64,000 nucleotides of DNA from Ochrobactrum sp. Q0168. GTDB taxonomy: Bacteria; Pseudomonadota; Alphaproteobacteria; Rhizobiales; Rhizobiaceae. The notes under the pieces were generated by a model. That model did not search any database and was not told where the DNA came from. It was given only the letters and a program-made list of their open reading frames with translations. Positions 27,127-35,672 of the stretch are shown here, piece after piece; the first letter of the stretch is position 1, and every line of letters begins with the position of its first letter. Where the stretch lies: NCBI RefSeq assembly GCF_016427605.1, contig NZ_JAELXQ010000009.1:1-64000 (forward strand), read 5' to 3'. A program made the translations under genes and the position numbers.

Positions 27127-27138
27127 ATTGTGCACAAT
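27127..27138. promoter_or_regulatory. Perfect 12-base palindrome in a divergent promoter (candidate GntR operator)
   Basis: ATTGTGCACAAT is a perfect palindrome in the 147-base gap between the binding-protein operon (minus) and the GntR gene (plus). The TTGT-N2-ACAA style matches operators known for FadR/FCD-type GntR regulators. It lies 34 bases before the chosen GntR start, where it could block both promoters. Confidence 0.6.
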
Positions 27139-27171
27139 TACGCGCGCATAATATGTACAAAGTGGGCAACA

Positions 27172-27894
27172 ATGAAGCGAGAAAAGCAACTTATTGGCAC
27201 AATGAATGAACTTAATCGCCCTAAAGTAGAAAATGCTAATGAAGCCTATGAGCACATTTTCGCGGCCATCGTCGACCAGCGGTTGCTGCCGGGAACGAAA
27301 TTGACGGAACTTGCGCTCATGGAGGCTTTGGGCGTCAGCCGACGAATTGTTGCGGCGGCGCTGCAGCGTCTAACCTGGGAAAAGCTGGTTACTCTTTTGC
27401 CAAATCGCGGTGCTTTCATTTCCGCCCCGAGTGCTGACGAAGCGCGTGAAGTATTCGCGGCCCGCATCGCCATCGAAGCCGGCACGACGGAAGCGGTGGC
27501 ACGGGCGGCTGATCCGGCGTGCATTGTCCAATTGCGGAAAAATGTTGAAGAGGAGCACAAGCTCCGCGAAATGGGCCGAATGCGCGAAGCCATTCATCTT
27601 TCCGGTGGCTTCCATTTGCTTATGGCAGAGCTCTCAGGCAACAGAATTCTAGCCGAACAGGTCCGTGTTCTGGTCGCCAGAACCAGCCTGATCGTCAACC
27701 TTTTCGATAATCAGATCGGCCTTGCGGGCTGGCATGACCACCATGACGATCTCATCGAGCATTGCGCCAAGGGAAAAGTCGATCAGGCCGTCAGCCTCAT
27801 GCGTTCCCATATTGCCGAACTTGAGCAAGGTCTGGCGCTGGATCGGCGGCGGCCGGTCGCTTTCGACATGATCAGTGTGTTCGGAACCGGTTGA
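27172..27894 (+). CDS. GntR-family regulator with FCD effector domain
   Basis: About 240 residues: an N-terminal winged helix (IVDQRLLPGTKLTELALME, ALGVSRRIV) and a helical FCD ligand domain with the usual acidic and His residues (ARIAIEAGTTEA, ...SGGFHLLMAELSGN, ...DDHDDLIEH region). The family usually represses an adjacent catabolic operon and is released by the substrate. Start is uncertain: ATG 27172 is chosen, with ATG 27202 and 27130 possible and no strong ribosome site for any. It is divergent from the amidohydrolase operon, and a 12-base palindrome lies between them, which makes it the likely local regulator. Confidence 0.9.
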   Translation: MKREKQLIGTMNELNRPKVENANEAYEHIFAAIVDQRLLPGTKLTELALMEALGVSRRIVAAALQRLTWEKLVTLLPNRGAFISAPSADEAREVFAARIAIEAGTTEAVARAADPACIVQLRKNVEEEHKLREMGRMREAIHLSGGFHLLMAELSGNRILAEQVRVLVARTSLIVNLFDNQIGLAGWHDHHDDLIEHCAKGKVDQAVSLMRSHIAELEQGLALDRRRPVAFDMISVFGTG

Positions 27895-28006
27895 CCATTT
27901 ACCAGGACCGCAAGTTCATCACGATAGAAGCACGGTGGACCGATGTGATGATCGCAGGACAAACATACCTTGCGCCCAACATCAAACAGTTGCTCTGCGG
28001 TCTAAA

Positions 28007-29326
28007 CTAAATCTCCGCGCTTACTTTTTCCACAAAACTCAGGACTTTTGGCCAAGCATCCACCCTCGCCTTCGCTATAAATTCAGGCAAGCCTCCATAG
28101 AGATAAGGAAGCGGCGAACGTTTTTCATAGGATTCAAGGACGGTTGCCGGAGCATGGGGTGGACCAATTGTATGGCCGACATTCTCATAGCTCAGATGGT
28201 GCACGTCATGCGCAAAACCCGCCCGCTTTAACCGCTCCACCACCCAGTCCGCAAAAAAGGCCGAGGGCCACATGACATCGTCCCGACCGGAGATCAGCAA
28301 GATTGGCCCATTGATATCTTCCACTGGAATGGCGGCTTCGGTAAAATATGGCTCGGATGCCGCCGTCCGTAAAAACTCGATATGCGACACAGGAAAACCG
28401 TTTCGCAGATCGACATCGCGCGGCCCTTTTTGCCGGTTTGCCGGAGGCACGAAAGGCAAAGGCTTACCATGCAATGTCCAGGCCGAGCGTTCCCGTAAAG
28501 CATCATTGCTACTAAAAGCGTGATGTACATGTGCCGCAGGAACCCAAGCGATAACGGCAGCAAACTCTTCCAAATAGGCACCCAGCAGTAAGGCCAGTTC
28601 GCCACCGCGTGACGTGCCATCGATGATGACGCGCTTTTCATCGACAAGAGGCTGGGATTTTAGCCATTGCGCGGCCCGCTGAAAATATTCGAGCGGTATT
28701 TCCACGAGTTCCTTGGGTAAAAGTCCTTCTTCCCCGGCATTGAAATAGCCAAGCGCCAACGCAACATAACCATGCGATGCATAAAGCGCCGCCAGTTGCT
28801 CCGGGATGCCGCCATTGGACCCAGGCACGACAATGATAGCCGGACGCGGTTCCGATTGCGCCTCTAAAGGCGTGAAAAGCGTGCCGACAACACCCCCTTC
28901 CCGCACTTCGCGGAGCGTTACTCCTTGTGCTACGGGCAAGCGCGTGATGACATTTTGCGCGAGTAGACGACTGCTTGTGTCATAGAGGCTCAACCGAATG
29001 TCGTAGGGTTTCAGACCACTCTCGACATAACGGGCGCTCTCAGGGCGGCGCTGCGAATAGTCCGCAACCTTCAACGACCAGATCAGACCGTTGGAATCCG
29101 CTGTCGAATAACTCCCATTCAGTGGGACAGCCTCATCAAGGTCAATCTCGCCCTCAATATCGGCAATGAAACTTGCCTCCGACAGGTAACTCAAACCATC
29201 GGGCAGATCGAGAGTCGCTACGAGATTGACAACCTGCCGGGAGTGCAGCCCTGTCACCTTGATGGAAATTGGCTGATCGATCAAAGCCGTCTGTGGGTGA
29301 ATCTCGATTGCAGGCATGAAGATCAC
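28007..29326 (-). CDS. Acyl-CoA thioesterase / BAAT-like alpha/beta hydrolase
   Basis: A 439-residue protein with the two-part layout of the BAAT/acyl-CoA thioesterase family: an N-terminal immunoglobulin-like domain (about 1-140, with the PLNGSYSTAD stretch) and a C-terminal alpha/beta hydrolase. The likely triad is Ser239 in GTSRGG, Asp349 or Asp350 in GRDD and His385 in VGHTIGPP. The nucleophile is Ser rather than the Cys of mammalian BAAT, which suits a hydrolase. The GTG at 29326 overlaps the monooxygenase stop (GTGA); the ATG at 29317 is an alternative. Being the last gene of a monooxygenase operon, it may hydrolyse an ester, thioester or amide of the same pathway. Confidence 0.85.
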   Translation of the reverse strand: MIFMPAIEIHPQTALIDQPISIKVTGLHSRQVVNLVATLDLPDGLSYLSEASFIADIEGEIDLDEAVPLNGSYSTADSNGLIWSLKVADYSQRRPESARYVESGLKPYDIRLSLYDTSSRLLAQNVITRLPVAQGVTLREVREGGVVGTLFTPLEAQSEPRPAIIVVPGSNGGIPEQLAALYASHGYVALALGYFNAGEEGLLPKELVEIPLEYFQRAAQWLKSQPLVDEKRVIIDGTSRGGELALLLGAYLEEFAAVIAWVPAAHVHHAFSSNDALRERSAWTLHGKPLPFVPPANRQKGPRDVDLRNGFPVSHIEFLRTAASEPYFTEAAIPVEDINGPILLISGRDDVMWPSAFFADWVVERLKRAGFAHDVHHLSYENVGHTIGPPHAPATVLESYEKRSPLPYLYGGLPEFIAKARVDAWPKVLSFVEKVSAEI

Positions 29327-30672
29327 TTATAGTGTGGTGTGAAAGCGGAACGATCAACTGTCCATTGCCGGAGGCCCAGACGCTGGCGTAGAGGGCCAGA
29401 CCCATAGGATTTTTTATGGAGGCCACGTGCCTGTAAAATCGGCACCACCGTATCGACAAATATGTCGAGACCTTCGGGCAAATAAGGCGGAATGACGCTG
29501 ACCCCGTCAAAAGCTTCGCCACGATAGCCCTCCTCGATATAGTCGGCGATATCTTCGGGCGTTCCGACAAGGCTGCGGTGCTGGAAGCGAAAATCAAGAT
29601 CCAGCAGCAGTTCCCGCAAAGTCGAATACGCCCTTCCGGTCTCGCGCGCCTGCAAGATACGCTCTACTTTTTCGCGCTCGCCCCAGTGCTCCTTCCTGTC
29701 TTTGATCCGCTCCCAATCGACAGGCGCATCAAGATGCTTCTTCTCCAGTTCAATGCCAAAGAGCTGTGAGGCATTGGCAAGCTGTCCATCGGGATTGCCG
29801 AGCTCGAACAATTCGTTACGCAATCGCCGCGCCTCAGCGGCCGTGCTGGCGAGATAGGGAACAATGCCGGGCAAAAGCCGCAGCTCATCCGGGTCGCGCC
29901 CTAAAGCCGAGGCGCGCTGCCGCAAATCTTTCCGATAGGCATGCGCATCTTCAAGTCCGCTATGGAAGGCATAGACCACATCTGCATAGCGCGCGGCGAG
30001 ATCACGACCGGGACCGGAAGCGCCAGCTTGCGATAGAAGCGGCACCCGCTGCGGACTGGCAGGCGTGTTCAAAGGCCCCTGAGTCGCATAAAATTCGCCC
30101 TGGTAGTTGACGGCATGGATGGCCGCTTCGCGCACCAGCCTTCCCGCTTCTTTGTCGCCTGTCACGGCATCGACATCCCATGCATGCCAGAGCGCCAGCA
30201 CGGCGTCGATATAGTCCTTAGCCCGTCGATAGCGATCATCATGGGAGACGATTTGCTTGTCTCCAAAATTGCGGGCAGTATCGTCGCCGGTCGACGTGAC
30301 GATGTTCCACCCCGCCCGCCCGTTGCTCAGATGATCGAGTGAGGCAAAAAGCCTTGCCGTATTGAAAGGCGCATTGAAGGTGGTGCTGTGGGTTGCGATC
30401 AACCCGATATTGTCCGTCTCGACAGAGAGTGCGCCCATCAGTAACACAGGGTCGAGCGGCCATTGCAGGGCTTCTGCGGGGTTTTCAGATTGTTTGAGCG
30501 TATCGGTCAGGAAAACCGTATCAAATAATCCACGTTCGGCGGTCTTCACGAGCTTCGCGTAATAACTCGTCGACGTCAGTTCCTGAGGCGTTGTTTTGGT
30601 GAGACGCCAGCCGCCTTCATGGCTGCCATGCGCACGGATGACAAAATTGAGATGCAAGGGCTGCTTACTCAT
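29323..30672 (-). CDS. FMN-dependent monooxygenase, NtaA/SnaA/DszA type (LLM class)
   Basis: This 449-residue protein is a bacterial-luciferase-like flavin monooxygenase of the NtaA/SnaA/DszA/SoxA branch: FVIRAHGSHEGGWR, a FDTVFLTDTL strand, the LATHSTTFNAPFNTARLFASLDHLS region and GRAGWNIVTS. Such enzymes take reduced flavin from a partner reductase to oxidise aminopolycarboxylates, sulfones or long-chain compounds. No flavin reductase gene is in the operon, so the partner must be elsewhere. The ATG at 30672 has GGAGGG eight bases upstream and overlaps the end of the second monooxygenase gene by eight bases. Confidence 0.92.
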   Translation of the reverse strand: MSKQPLHLNFVIRAHGSHEGGWRLTKTTPQELTSTSYYAKLVKTAERGLFDTVFLTDTLKQSENPAEALQWPLDPVLLMGALSVETDNIGLIATHSTTFNAPFNTARLFASLDHLSNGRAGWNIVTSTGDDTARNFGDKQIVSHDDRYRRAKDYIDAVLALWHAWDVDAVTGDKEAGRLVREAAIHAVNYQGEFYATQGPLNTPASPQRVPLLSQAGASGPGRDLAARYADVVYAFHSGLEDAHAYRKDLRQRASALGRDPDELRLLPGIVPYLASTAAEARRLRNELFELGNPDGQLANASQLFGIELEKKHLDAPVDWERIKDRKEHWGEREKVERILQARETGRAYSTLRELLLDLDFRFQHRSLVGTPEDIADYIEEGYRGEAFDGVSVIPPYLPEGLDIFVDTVVPILQARGLHKKSYGSGPLRQRLGLRQWTVDRSAFTPHYK

Positions 30673-32008
30673 CGCCAAATCCCTCCGGTTGGGTAGAGAG
30701 ATAAGGCTTCAGGCCCAATGCCTGCCGCAATGTTTGTCCTTTCGGCGCGTCAGAGCGGAACAGACCGCGACGCTGCAATTCAGGCACGAGTTTGGTGGCG
30801 ATATCATCGACGCCATCCGGGGCAACGATGGGACCGACCACGAAGCCATCGACAGCTTCATTTTCATACCAATATTGCAATGTGTCGGCGACGCTTTGGG
30901 CCGTGCCGATCAGAAGCAGAAAGCCGCGCGAGGCCGCTGCTTCAAGCGCCAGATCCTCGAAGGTCAGATTCTGCTTTTTGGCTTTTTCAATAAGCGCCTT
31001 GGCATAGTTGGACACCTTGCCGGTTTCGCTTCCGATTTCCGGCCAGCTATCGGCGCGCGAGGACGCGGCCACCTCATTTTCTTGCCAACCGAACAGGCTT
31101 TCCAACTGCCGAAACGCCTTGCCGTGATCGATATAGGACGTGATGCGCTCGTAGTTACGCCGCGCTTCTTCTTCCGTATCGCCCAGAACAATGATTGCCC
31201 CGGGTGTAACGACGACATCATCCGGACTGCGCCCATGTCCGCGCGCTTTTTCTTTCACCGTTCGATAAAAGGTCTGCATATCGGCAAAACTGTTCTGCCG
31301 GTTGAAAATAACCTCTCCATAGGCCGAAGCGAAATCCTGTCCCTGCGGCGACGAGACCGGCACGAACATCACCGGAACTTCCTGCGGCGAACGAGACACA
31401 TTCAACGCACCGTCCACCTGAAAATAGGGGCCACGATGGCTTATCGGCTGGACTTTTTCGGGATCGGCGTAATAGCCGCTTTCCTTGTCGCGGATGATGG
31501 CGCCTGGCTGCCAGGCATGCCAGAATTTCACTACGGTTTTAATGAAATCAGCTGAAATTTCATAACGGTCTTCGTATCGAAAATCACGCCCCGTGGTGTA
31601 ATTGTGCCGCGCCGTATCCTTGTAGAAAGAAGTGAGAATATTCCAGCCTGTACGCCCTTTATTCAGGTGATCGAGCGAGGCAAGGGCCCGCGCCAGCGTG
31701 AAAGGATCCTGATAGAGGCTTGATGTGCTCGGAATGAAGCCCAGTGTCTGCGTTTCTGCCGCAAGCGCCGATGCGAGCACAACCGGATCGATCGAAGGTG
31801 TCCAGCCTCGCGTTATCTGGGAGGCTCCATCAAGAGAATCGCCCAGGAACATGAAATGCAGCAGAGCGCCCTCGCTTATCTTGGCCAGATCGCGGTAATA
31901 ATCCAATCTCTCACGATCATTGTCGCGATCACTGAGACGCCATCCCTCTGGATGGCCACTGATGACGAAAAAGGAAAGGCCCAGAATGAGCCCGCGCTCT
32001 TTTGGCAT
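30665..32008 (-). CDS. FMN-dependent monooxygenase, NtaA/SnaA/DszA type (second, divergent copy)
   Basis: A 447-residue paralogue of the neighbouring LLM monooxygenase, sharing the layout (GLSFFVISGHPEGWR, FMFLGDSLDG, LASLDHLNKGRTGWNILTSF) but clearly diverged, so the two probably act on different intermediates or as a heteromeric pair. It shows PEEVPVMF-like (SPQEVPVMFVPVSSPQG) flavin-side motif and the C-terminal helix with LVPELQRRGL. GGAG lies eight bases before ATG 32008. It follows the ABC ATPase gene after 22 bases, tying the monooxygenases to the dipeptide-type importer. Confidence 0.9.
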   Translation of the reverse strand: MPKERGLILGLSFFVISGHPEGWRLSDRDNDRERLDYYRDLAKISEGALLHFMFLGDSLDGASQITRGWTPSIDPVVLASALAAETQTLGFIPSTSSLYQDPFTLARALASLDHLNKGRTGWNILTSFYKDTARHNYTTGRDFRYEDRYEISADFIKTVVKFWHAWQPGAIIRDKESGYYADPEKVQPISHRGPYFQVDGALNVSRSPQEVPVMFVPVSSPQGQDFASAYGEVIFNRQNSFADMQTFYRTVKEKARGHGRSPDDVVVTPGAIIVLGDTEEEARRNYERITSYIDHGKAFRQLESLFGWQENEVAASSRADSWPEIGSETGKVSNYAKALIEKAKKQNLTFEDLALEAAASRGFLLLIGTAQSVADTLQYWYENEAVDGFVVGPIVAPDGVDDIATKLVPELQRRGLFRSDAPKGQTLRQALGLKPYLSTQPEGFGDE

Positions 32009-32030
32009 TCTATAAACTCCGGATTGACCG

Positions 32031-33761
32031 TCATTGAGCGGCAGCGAATATTTCAGCTTTGCCGTCTTGTTTGCTTTGGAAAGAAATTTGGGAGGGAAGA
32101 CGAGGAATGGAACTGATCAATGCCTGCGTATAGGGATGGCGCGGCGTACAAAACAGTTGCTCGGTCTCCCCACGTTCAACGATCTCGCCATTCTGCATGA
32201 CCAGCATGTCATGGCAGAAATAGCGCACCACCGAGAGATCATGTGAAATGAACAACATGCTCAACCCGAGTTCGCGCTGTAGTTCATTCAACAGATCGAG
32301 AACCTGTGCTTGAACCGATACGTCCAATGCGGAAACAGGCTCGTCGCAGACGAGAATTCGTGGCTGCGTCGCCAAGGCGCGCGCAATGGCGATACGCTGG
32401 CGCTGACCACCCGAAAGCCGTGCAGGCTGACTAAAAAACACGCTGGAAGCCAATCCCACCGCATCGAGGAGTTCTATCGCACGGCTCTTTTGCGCGGCTT
32501 TCTCGCGCAGCCCACCCACAGCGAGCGCCTCACTTAAAAGCTGCCAGACATCGAAACGCGGGTCGAATGCTCCAAGTGGATCCTGCGAAATCAACTGTAT
32601 ATCGGGGCGATGGATTGTGCGTTCTTTTTCTGCAACATCAGACCAATTCCGGCCGAACAGCCGCACTTCACCGGCATCAGGCCGTGACAGGCCCATGCAG
32701 AGGCGTGCAACGGTGGACTTCCCGGAGCCTGAACCGCCGACCAGCCCCAGCACACTGCCCTTCTTGAGGCTGAAAGTTACATCTTTCACGACAGGCTTGT
32801 GGTTGCCATCAGGAAAGACATAATTCTTGCTGACGTTCTTCACCGACAGAACAATATCTGGGATAGCGTTTATATCCGCCCTTTCTGCGCGTTGCGACGC
32901 TGTGCGGACGATAGCAGGCTCGCGTTTCTCGTTGTTCTGCTTTGACAAACGCGTTCCAGGCGTTGCGTTGACGGGCATGGCCGCGAGCAGCATTTTTGTA
33001 TAGTCATGACGCGGATTGGACAGCACATCCCGCGTTGAGCCGCTTTCCACCACTTCCCCGCGCCGCATCACCACAATTCGTTCGGCAAGCTGCGACACTA
33101 CACCGAGATCGTGGCTGACCAGCAGCATTGCCATACCGGATTGCTTGAGTTCGGCCAGCAATTCGAGAATTTTCGCCTGCACCGTCACATCCAGTGCTGT
33201 CGTCGGCTCATCGGCAATAAGAAGATCAGGCGCAGCGACAATACTGGATGCGATCAAAGCCCGCTGACGCAACCCGCCGGACAGTTCGAACGAACGTTGC
33301 CGCGCGCGCATTGCAGGCTCTGGAAAACCAACTCTTTCCAGCGTGCTCAGAACCTGTTCGCCACGCATTTTGCGTGATCCAATACCATGGGTGTCGAGGG
33401 TCTCACGGACTTCGGCATGAATGCGTTTGAGGGGATCGAGCGATCCGAGCGCGTCCTGCAGCACATAACCAACCCGCAAGCCGCGCAGGCGCCGCCATTG
33501 TTTTTCGGAGGCACCGCGATAGTCCTCACCCAGAATTTCAAGGCGATCAGCACTCACATCGAGATTACTGTCGTTGAGGCCCAGCAGACTGCGGCTGGTG
33601 ACGGATTTTCCCGAACCCGACTCCCCCACGAGACCGACACATTCACCGGCCAGGATTTTGAACGAAATGCCGCTGACAATGTTACGCACTCCAGACTGGA
33701 CTCTGGCGCTTATGCGCAAATTTTCGACCGCCACGATGGGCTTGTTTTGCGCATCAGTCAT
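32031..33761 (-). CDS. Fused ABC ATPase (DppD-DppF type) of a dipeptide/nickel-type importer
   Basis: The 576-residue chain joins two ABC ATPases that are separate in most oligopeptide or nickel systems. Domain 1 has GESGSGKS and [15 protein letters not shown] with [13 protein letters not shown]; domain 2 has GGSGSGKST near residue 355 and [15 protein letters not shown] with [13 protein letters not shown]. The basic tail with [12 protein letters not shown] after domain 2 is typical of the OppF/DppF group. ATG 33761 follows GGAAGGA and overlaps the permease gene by eight bases; the longer reading from 33854 is unlikely. It powers the importer formed by the two permeases upstream. Confidence 0.93.
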   Translation of the reverse strand: MTDAQNKPIVAVENLRISARVQSGVRNIVSGISFKILAGECVGLVGESGSGKSVTSRSLLGLNDSNLDVSADRLEILGEDYRGASEKQWRRLRGLRVGYVLQDALGSLDPLKRIHAEVRETLDTHGIGSRKMRGEQVLSTLERVGFPEPAMRARQRSFELSGGLRQRALIASSIVAAPDLLIADEPTTALDVTVQAKILELLAELKQSGMAMLLVSHDLGVVSQLAERIVVMRRGEVVESGSTRDVLSNPRHDYTKMLLAAMPVNATPGTRLSKQNNEKREPAIVRTASQRAERADINAIPDIVLSVKNVSKNYVFPDGNHKPVVKDVTFSLKKGSVLGLVGGSGSGKSTVARLCMGLSRPDAGEVRLFGRNWSDVAEKERTIHRPDIQLISQDPLGAFDPRFDVWQLLSEALAVGGLREKAAQKSRAIELLDAVGLASSVFFSQPARLSGGQRQRIAIARALATQPRILVCDEPVSALDVSVQAQVLDLLNELQRELGLSMLFISHDLSVVRYFCHDMLVMQNGEIVERGETEQLFCTPRHPYTQALISSIPRLPSQISFQSKQDGKAEIFAAAQ

Positions 33762-34617
33762 GGTCGCGTCCTTCCATTGATGCACGCAGACCGCGCGCCA
33801 GCAGAACCGATCCAACGGCCGCCAGCATAATGGCCGCGCCTGGAAATATTGCAAACCAAGGGGCGATGGTCAGATAAAGCTGCGAATCCGCCAGCATGAG
33901 ACCCCATTCGGGTGTCGGTCGAGCAGGACCAAGCCCCAAAAAACTCAAAGCGGAGCTGTAAATGATGGCTTTTCCGACATAAAGGGAGGCGAGCACCGCT
34001 ACAGGACCGATAGCATTGGGAAGAATGTGCCGCCCGATGACGCGCGCGCGCGATATGCCCAGTGCCGTACTCGACTCCACAAAAGCGCTCTGCCGCAGGC
34101 GGATAATTTCGCCACGCAGCACACGTGCAAAGCCCGGGATGCCACCTATGCCTATTGCCAGCATGGTATTAAAGGAGCCTGTGCCGAGAATTGTTATCAT
34201 CAGCAGCGCCAACAATAGATCGGGGAAAGCGAATAATATATCGAAGCATCCGTTGAGCGCGGCGTCTATACGTTTGCCCGCAAGGCCAGCAATGCTGCCA
34301 AGCAGGATACCGACACCTGCCGAAATCAGCAGGGCTCCGACCCCCATCCCCATGCTGGTGCGAGCGCCGTGGATGATACGGCTCCAGAGGTCACGACCGA
34401 TATTATCCGTGCCGAACAGATGCGCTCCACTTGGCGCTTTCAATGCGTCCAGAGGATTTGCACTCAATGGATCGAAGCTGGTGAAAAGCTGCGGAGCGAG
34501 AGCTGCGAGAGCGAGAAGCCCAAAAATGGATAAGCCGATGACAATGCGCGTATCCGGCAGTCTTCCGCGTGATCTTTCAGTCTGGGCAGAAGCCAGATCG
34601 GGAGAAACTACACTCAT
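33754..34617 (-). CDS. ABC importer permease, DppC type
   Basis: 287 residues, with a short soluble N-terminus and six membrane segments. It has FGTDNIGRDLWSRIIHGA, the DppC hallmark, near residue 68, and the ATPase-contact loop AFVESSTALGISRARVIGRHILPN. Its start overlaps the DppB-type gene by four bases. It forms the channel with that partner. Confidence 0.93.
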   Translation of the reverse strand: MSVVSPDLASAQTERSRGRLPDTRIVIGLSIFGLLALAALAPQLFTSFDPLSANPLDALKAPSGAHLFGTDNIGRDLWSRIIHGARTSMGMGVGALLISAGVGILLGSIAGLAGKRIDAALNGCFDILFAFPDLLLALLMITILGTGSFNTMLAIGIGGIPGFARVLRGEIIRLRQSAFVESSTALGISRARVIGRHILPNAIGPVAVLASLYVGKAIIYSSALSFLGLGPARPTPEWGLMLADSQLYLTIAPWFAIFPGAAIMLAAVGSVLLARGLRASMEGRDHD

Positions 34618-35648
34618 CCCTGACCTCCAATCCGCGGATCAATACGACGAATGAAGAGATCGACCAGCAGGTTGACGAGCACGAAAGCCGCAGCCGACAA
34701 GATGACGATACCCGCCACTAGCGGCACGTCCTTGTTCACAACAGCATTCAACGTAATGCGCCCCAACCCCGGGCGACCGAACAGGTTTTCCACAATGACC
34801 GTTCCGCCGATCAAATAGGCAAAATATGTGCCGCTTAACGTTAAAAGGGGCAGGAAGGCATGCGGTAATGCATGGCGGATTATGGCTCCAGTGCGCGAAC
34901 GTCCGCGCGCACGTGCGGTAATGAAATAGGGCGCAGCCGTTTCCCGTTCGAGTTCTGGTCGCAGCACCTGAATGAAGGTGCCCGCCATTGGCACTGCGAG
35001 CGTGAGCGTTGGCAAAACAAGCGCCATGAAGCCACTTGCTCCCGCCGCGGGAAACCAGCGAAGGTTGAACGAGAATATAGTCAGCAGAATAATGCCAAGC
35101 CAGAAATTGGGGATCGACACGACCGCAACTTCAAAAGCACTGGAAACAAAACGGCCCAGCCGTCGGCTTTCAAGCGTCGCCACGGCAACAACAACAGCCA
35201 GAAGCAAGGCAAAAAGGATCGAGCAGGCCGCCAGAATGAGCGTCGGCATTAATTGACTTGCGATGACGCTCATGACCGGCTGGCTCTGGGCATAGCTCGT
35301 CCCAAGATCACCTCGGAACACCGCGCCCAAATAGAGCAGATATTGCTGCCATAGCGGTTTGTCGAAACCATAAAAAGCAATCAGCTCTGCCTTGCGCTCC
35401 GCCGATATCGAGAGTTGCGCCATGCTGTCGATCAGCTGATCAGCGTAAGTACCGGGCGTAAGATGCAGAACCGTAAAGGCCAGGGTTGCTGAGGCCCAGA
35501 CGACCAGGAGGAGTTTCACGACGGCCTTTGCCCAGAAACGCACCTGTAGCGACGTCAAGAAGGAGAAACTCCGCCCCCCTGCCGTTTTTTTCAATCGCTG
35601 GGTTTTAAGGATGACGTCATCCACGTCATCCCGGGATAATGAAGTCAT
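34614..35648 (-). CDS. ABC importer permease, DppB type
   Basis: 344 residues with six membrane segments, the PGTYADQL-like periplasmic loop near 65, a conserved TYAQSQPV region and the contact loop APYFITARARGRSRTGAIIRHALPH. An unusual N-terminal tail of about 30 polar residues (MTSLSRDDVDDVI) precedes the first segment. The ATG at 35648 has GGAAGTGAG upstream. It follows the binding-protein gene after 24 bases. Confidence 0.92.
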   Translation of the reverse strand: MTSLSRDDVDDVILKTQRLKKTAGGRSFSFLTSLQVRFWAKAVVKLLLVVWASATLAFTVLHLTPGTYADQLIDSMAQLSISAERKAELIAFYGFDKPLWQQYLLYLGAVFRGDLGTSYAQSQPVMSVIASQLMPTLILAACSILFALLLAVVVAVATLESRRLGRFVSSAFEVAVVSIPNFWLGIILLTIFSFNLRWFPAAGASGFMALVLPTLTLAVPMAGTFIQVLRPELERETAAPYFITARARGRSRTGAIIRHALPHAFLPLLTLSGTYFAYLIGGTVIVENLFGRPGLGRITLNAVVNKDVPLVAGIVILSAAAFVLVNLLVDLFIRRIDPRIGGQG

Positions 35649-35672
35649 AGGTCGACACTCACTTCCGATCCA

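Noticed and set aside
30596-31555. Plus-strand frame opposite the monooxygenase gene
   Set aside because: The minus-strand gene is a clear LLM monooxygenase with a good start; the antisense frame shows no family features.
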